Below, one piece after another: positions 60,001-64,000 of a stretch of DNA of 64,000 bases; the first letter of the stretch is position 1, and each line of letters starts with the position of its first letter. Origin of the DNA: Xenosphaeropsis pyriputrescens (Eukaryota > Ascomycota > Leotiomycetes > Phacidiales > Phacidiaceae); assembly GCA_022609375.1 (NCBI GenBank), contig JAGKQE010000089.1, forward strand, positions 48,183-112,182. Reading direction: 5' to 3'. The notes beneath the pieces were generated by a model. The model was not told where the DNA came from, made no database searches, and worked only from the letters and a program-made list of their open reading frames with translations. A program made the translations under genes and the position numbers.

Positions 60001-62112
60001 GATGGCCGCAATGGCTGCGATGGTTCCTTGGGCGACGGGGAGTGGGATTGCAAACGTGGAGCGAGGAAGTGGGCACCGCCTTGGCTGTTGTGCGGTGCGC
60101 CGCTCTGCTCCTCTCTCAACCCAATGCAACGCGATGCGACAAAACTCAACTCAACTCAGTCCCCGTCGTTGCGACCATCGCATATCGCATATCGCATATC
60201 GCTCAACGCACAACGCACAATGCACACCCGGCCTGCGGCCTCATAGATCGAAACTAATGCGGTGTGGAAGGTGCAGCCCTTGTTCCCCGACCCGACATTT
60301 GCCTGGAGAGGGCAAGAAAAGAAGGAAAAGGAAGGGCAGGTTCATAATTCGTGAGTTGAAAGAGGGCGTTTGAAAATTTCAAATGGTCAGCGACGCGGAG
60401 GAATGAGGAATGAAATACCGGTGAGGCTGACTGGGTAGGATGGGGATGATGCCGAAGAACCGAAGCCGTGAGAAAGGTCAGTGAACCTGGAGATGTTTTC
60501 CCTTGGGTTGGGTGTGAATAGCCTCATTTTTCCTCATCGGAGAGATGTTGTAATGCGATGCAATGCGGCGTGAGTCGTACATAGACGGCGGGATGGGAAT
60601 ATTAATCAGCCTCCCATCTCCCAAAACAGATATTCGTCAGCAGCCACCGCATGCGATTCATCATCCAACCTACATACTTAATAGCTCTCTCATCAACCTT
60701 CCCCGCGCAAACAAGAACATAAATATATGGTTATCGGAAGTTTGCTCTCCAGTCTTTGTGAGGTACGCAATTTGTATTGCGTACCTGTAGCATTATTATC
60801 ATCATATCAAGAGGTAGCATTATCATCATAACCAAAACACAAACCCCATGAATTGATAAAAACAATGATAATCAATAATAAATGATAGAACCATAACCCC
60901 ATAAACCATAAACCATAAACCATAAACCATGAAACCAAAAAAGATCAAGAAAAACAAGAGGATATTCGTCTCCTCATTTACATCTTCATCCATTCATCAT
61001 ACATTCACACCCCAGTAAAAGCGGTGAAGGTTCAAAATCAAACGCCGCACACATCCCTCCACCCATACCCATACCCATACCCATATCCATCTATTCATCC
61101 CCATCCCCATCCATCCATTATCAATTCCTTAGTTTTGGGTTGAGGATGCACCACCTATGTACATATAAACTTGTACTACAAACAAGTCAGGGTGGGATTG
61201 CCCGCTTACGGGATCAAAGTCATTCAAGTCATGGGGAAAGGCCGGTCGGTCATAGAAAAAGGAAAAGGAAAAGGAAAAGGAAAAGGGAGAAGAAGAAAAA
61301 AAAAACATCCGCTAAAGGCTTCCCCGTCGGTCGGTTCTCTAGTCTTTACCCTTTTTCCTTATTTTCTTATTTCCCCGTTTCCCCGTTTTCTGTTTTCCGT
61401 TTGCTTTATGGTAGGGTATGGTAGGGTATGGTATGCCTGTTTCGGGAGGGTTTGATTCTCTTGGACTTTGAATTTGGATTTTGTTCTTGTTCTTGTTCTT
61501 GTTCTTGTTCTTGTTCTTGAAGATGAGACTTTACTCTCTGCATAAGAATAGGATATGCTGTGTTGGGATTGGATCGCATATCACCAAAGTTTAACCTCTC
61601 ATGCCGTCGTAGCCATTTTCCCTTGTATCTTTTTTACCGTTTCCCGTTTCCCGTTTCCCGTTTACCCTTTTCTCCTTCCGAGGACTTTAGTCTGTACTCA
61701 GTTGTAGAATACTTGCTTCTGACTTGCTTCTCACTTGCTTCTCTAGAGTCGGAAGGGATTTTGTTGCTTCGTACGGGTGAGGGAGAGAGGGGACAAGTAG
61801 ATTCAAGCAAGTTTTGTGTTATGAGGGTAATGACATGGGTATGGGTATGGGGATACGATGCGACGGGATAAGATGTGTTGGATTGGGTTTGGGGAGAGAG
61901 GGGGGCGGTCAGAGACATTCTGGTACTTGCTGGTACTGGGGAGATGGATGCAGATGCAGATGCGGATGCGCATGTGGATGTGGATGTGTTGTTGATGGGG
62001 CTGCTGACGAGAAGAAGAGTCACGGTTGTTGTGACTGTGAAGATTAAAGTGAATGTAACTGTTGAGAGGGGCCGACCGGTGCAACTTTATGGAATGGGAG
62101 GGAAAGAAAGGG

Positions 62113-62165
62113 ATGATGATGATGATGATGATGACGACGATGATGATGATGATAATGATGATGAT
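62113..62165 (+). repeat. (GAT)n / (GAC)n trinucleotide repeat
   Basis: About 17 GAT units with GAC and AAT variants. Non-coding context; opposite strand reads ATC. Confidence 0.9.
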
Positions 62166-63325
62166 TATTATGATTGTAAGTAATGAGGAGATGAGATGAG
62201 GTGAGATTGTAGCCGTTTTCTTGTTGTTGTGTTCATCACTGTAGAGTGATTAGATGGATATGTAGATATAATAAGTACATAGAGTATTGCCTATCTCGTG
62301 ACATTTGTTTGAAGTCAAGTGATTAATGACTGATGACTGGTAACTGGTAACCTGCAACTGTGGACTCTTGACTTGATCTTCAGCTAATATCATTAACCAT
62401 CAACTGCTGACCAGTGTATGGATATCATTTGCCCTTTTTCTTTTTTTCCTTCTCTTCTCTTGTCTTGTCTTCTCTAGGCTTTTCTGTTCTATCAATACCT
62501 TACCTGTCTGCCTACCAACCTAGAATAAATTCCGAGTACAAGACAAGACAAGACAAGACAAGACAAGACACGACAAGCATAAGATACCTACAGGGTAGGG
62601 TAGGGTAAGGTAAGGTAAGGTAAGGTATTTACACAAGTACAAGTACGAATGACTTGCTACTTGGACAGGGGACGCGGGAGTTAGATGCCTAGCTGAGCGT
62701 ACTGGTGCACTAAAGGACCGGTGTGTGGAGATGCCACTCTACCCAAGCCGGTGCTAAGTAACGAGTAACCCACTAACCCACTAATTAATATGTATGTACA
62801 CCTTTGCTTTGCTTCATAGGTATCGTGGTAGTGTAGCAGTTAGGCGTCGGTAGGCGGCCATGAACATGAATATGAACATGAATATGAACATGAACACTGG
62901 TTGCTGGGTAAGGCGCACTGCATTCACGCACGACCTTGAGCTCATCCGTTTGTGCTTCACCACTTTGATTCGAGGAGAATGGACGGAGAGAAGGAGAGGC
63001 TGGTCGGGATCGGCGGTCCGTCGCGTGAGTGAGACTGGGGGTTGCGGATGACTGTATCAGAAAAGAAAGTAATAGCAAGAGAAGAGGAAGAGAGGAAGAG
63101 AGGAAGAGAGGAGGAAAGCAAGAGGAATAGAGAAAAAGAGAAAAAGAGACATCCGGTTCCATGTTCTCTACTCTACTCTACTCTACTTTGCATTACTCTC
63201 TCTCCACTTCACTCTACTCTACTCCCCGGCCATAAGAACAGAAGAGGGGAAAGGAATGTGAGACTAGTAGCCACGGATGAATGATATATGATTCATTTGC
63301 GCCCGGCCTTTGACTTGATCGTTTG

Positions 63326-63445
63326 CAAAGAGGAAGAGGAAGAGGAAGAGGAAGAAGAAGAGGAAGACCAAGACCGAGACCAGGACCAGGACCAGGACTA
63401 TGACTATGACTATGACCAAGACCAAGACCAAGACCAAGACCAAGA
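63326..63445 (+). repeat. Composite hexanucleotide array (GAGGAA, ACCAGG, ACTATG, ACCAAG)
   Basis: Four different 6-bp units follow one another without a break: GAGGAA/GAAGAA, GACCAG, GACTAT, then GACCAA, each in several copies. In one frame it would encode Glu runs followed by Asp-Gln and Asp-Tyr repeats, but there is no gene context. Confidence 0.85.
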
Positions 63446-63567
63446 GATACCTATCTACATACCTCACATCCCTTCCAGAGTATAAGGAAATGAAAGTCTA
63501 AGTGTGTCTGTGTGATCCATCATCCATCATTCAACGTCCAGGACCGTCATATCATATCATATCACAT

Positions 63568-63624
63568 CTATATTCATATTCATATTCATATTCATATTCA
63601 TATCCATATCCATATCCATATCCA
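63568..63624 (+). repeat. (TATTCA)n then (TATCCA)n hexamers
   Basis: Two adjoining hexanucleotide arrays differing by one base, in non-coding DNA. Confidence 0.85.
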
Positions 63625-63852
63625 GATTCATCATCACCACCATCCAAAAGGGCAATATCCAGTATCCAGGCATTATTATCATTCCGGCTTCATCATTTCC
63701 CACCACTCTCTTCCGGTTTCCCCGGTCCCAAGCCAAAAGAAAGGAAGAATAAAAGAAGAAGAAAAGTCTACTCAACCCCGGAGTCTATCATCTTTTTCTG
63801 GTACACTGGTCTACCTAAAGGAACATCTCACACACTCATACTCTCTCTCACG

Positions 63853-63854
<2 letters not shown>

Positions 63855-63893
<39 letters not shown>

Positions 63894-63900
63894 CGGGGGG

Positions 63901-63975
<75 letters not shown>

Positions 63976-64000
63976 CGGGGGGGGGGGGGGGGGGGGGGGG
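63855..64000. repeat. Poly-G run to the window end, probable artefact
   Basis: 146 bases consist of G with only three C interruptions (63894, 63901, 63976). Runs of this length are not maintained in fungal DNA. A dark-cycle poly-G sequencing error or a low-quality contig end is the likeliest source. Confidence 0.85.

Larger units (their letters stand above)
57019..63854. other. 7-kb gene desert rich in simple repeats
   Basis: No gene recognised on either strand. A 114-codon plus-strand frame at 57454-57798 (MPVYDFYLKRPGVSLSRG...) has protein-like composition but no family, and is left uncalled. From 58 kb on, microsatellites follow one another: TATGGT near 58618-58640, AAGGTC and AAAGCC (59538-59590), CATGAC (59940-59965), AAAAGG (61256-61287), TTGTTC (61489-61518), GAT (62113-62165), ACAAG (62539-62570), GGTAA (62585-62625), AACATGAAT (62862-62896), GAGGAA with ACCAAG (63326-63445), and TATTCA with TATCCA (63568-63624). 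Confidence 0.6.

Noticed and set aside
62811..62860. tRNA-like sequence (GTGGTAGTGTAGCAGTTAG)
   Set aside because: Only a loose resemblance to the D-arm; no T-arm (GGTTCGAxxC) or acceptor stem pairing.

Overview
The window is nuclear DNA of a filamentous ascomycete (Pezizomycotina). Genes are single-copy eukaryotic genes with short GT-AG introns (mostly 45-90 nt), often with CTAAC-like branch points, separated by low-complexity intergenic DNA. The gene set (hybrid histidine kinase, TRF-like telomere factor, Arp3, Taspase-like protease, TAF10, Mre11, Yra1, Vps24) and the style of the proteins point to Leotiomycetes/Helotiales. That placement is inference; no marker fixes the species.

I could rebuild 20 multi- or single-exon genes whose spliced lengths are exact multiples of three. 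Left part (1-17 kb): a microsatellite-rich, possibly LTR-derived leader; a GAF hybrid histidine kinase (2687-6687, +); a TRF-homology/telobox-Myb protein (8443-11000, -); a 4.4 kb gene-poor stretch; and an aldehyde dehydrogenase (15404-17023, +). Middle (17-41 kb): an AT-rich block, arylamine N-acetyltransferase (+), a single-pass membrane protein (+), a short-chain dehydrogenase lacking the catalytic Tyr (-), ribosomal protein L26 (-), Zn alcohol dehydrogenase (+), a 4.5 kb gene-poor stretch holding one orphan coding exon, an aquaporin with an NPA/NLA signature (+), Arp3 (-, 7 exons) and a Taspase-like threonine protease (+). Right part (42-57 kb): a dense housekeeping cluster of TAF10 (+), mitochondrial ribosomal protein S19 (-), Mre11 (+), Yra1/ALY with an 867-nt intron (-), the 56-aa Ost4 (-), Tma46/ZC3H15 (+), a small unknown protein (-), Sba1/p23 (-) and Vps24 (+). 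Several of these are divergent pairs sharing a promoter (S19m/Mre11, Ost4/Tma46, Sba1/Vps24). The last 7 kb is a gene desert packed with micro- and minisatellites, ending in an almost pure G run of about 146 nt that looks artefactual.

The genes do not form one pathway or a biosynthetic cluster. The most interesting regulatory link is that the RPL26 promoter carries a TTAGGGTTA element beside an ATCACGTG E-box. That is the Tbf1 plus Cbf1 arrangement known for ribosomal protein genes in Candida, and a TRF/Tbf1-like factor is encoded 13 kb away. I found no CRISPR array, rRNA, convincing tRNA, intact transposon or clearly novel multi-gene system.
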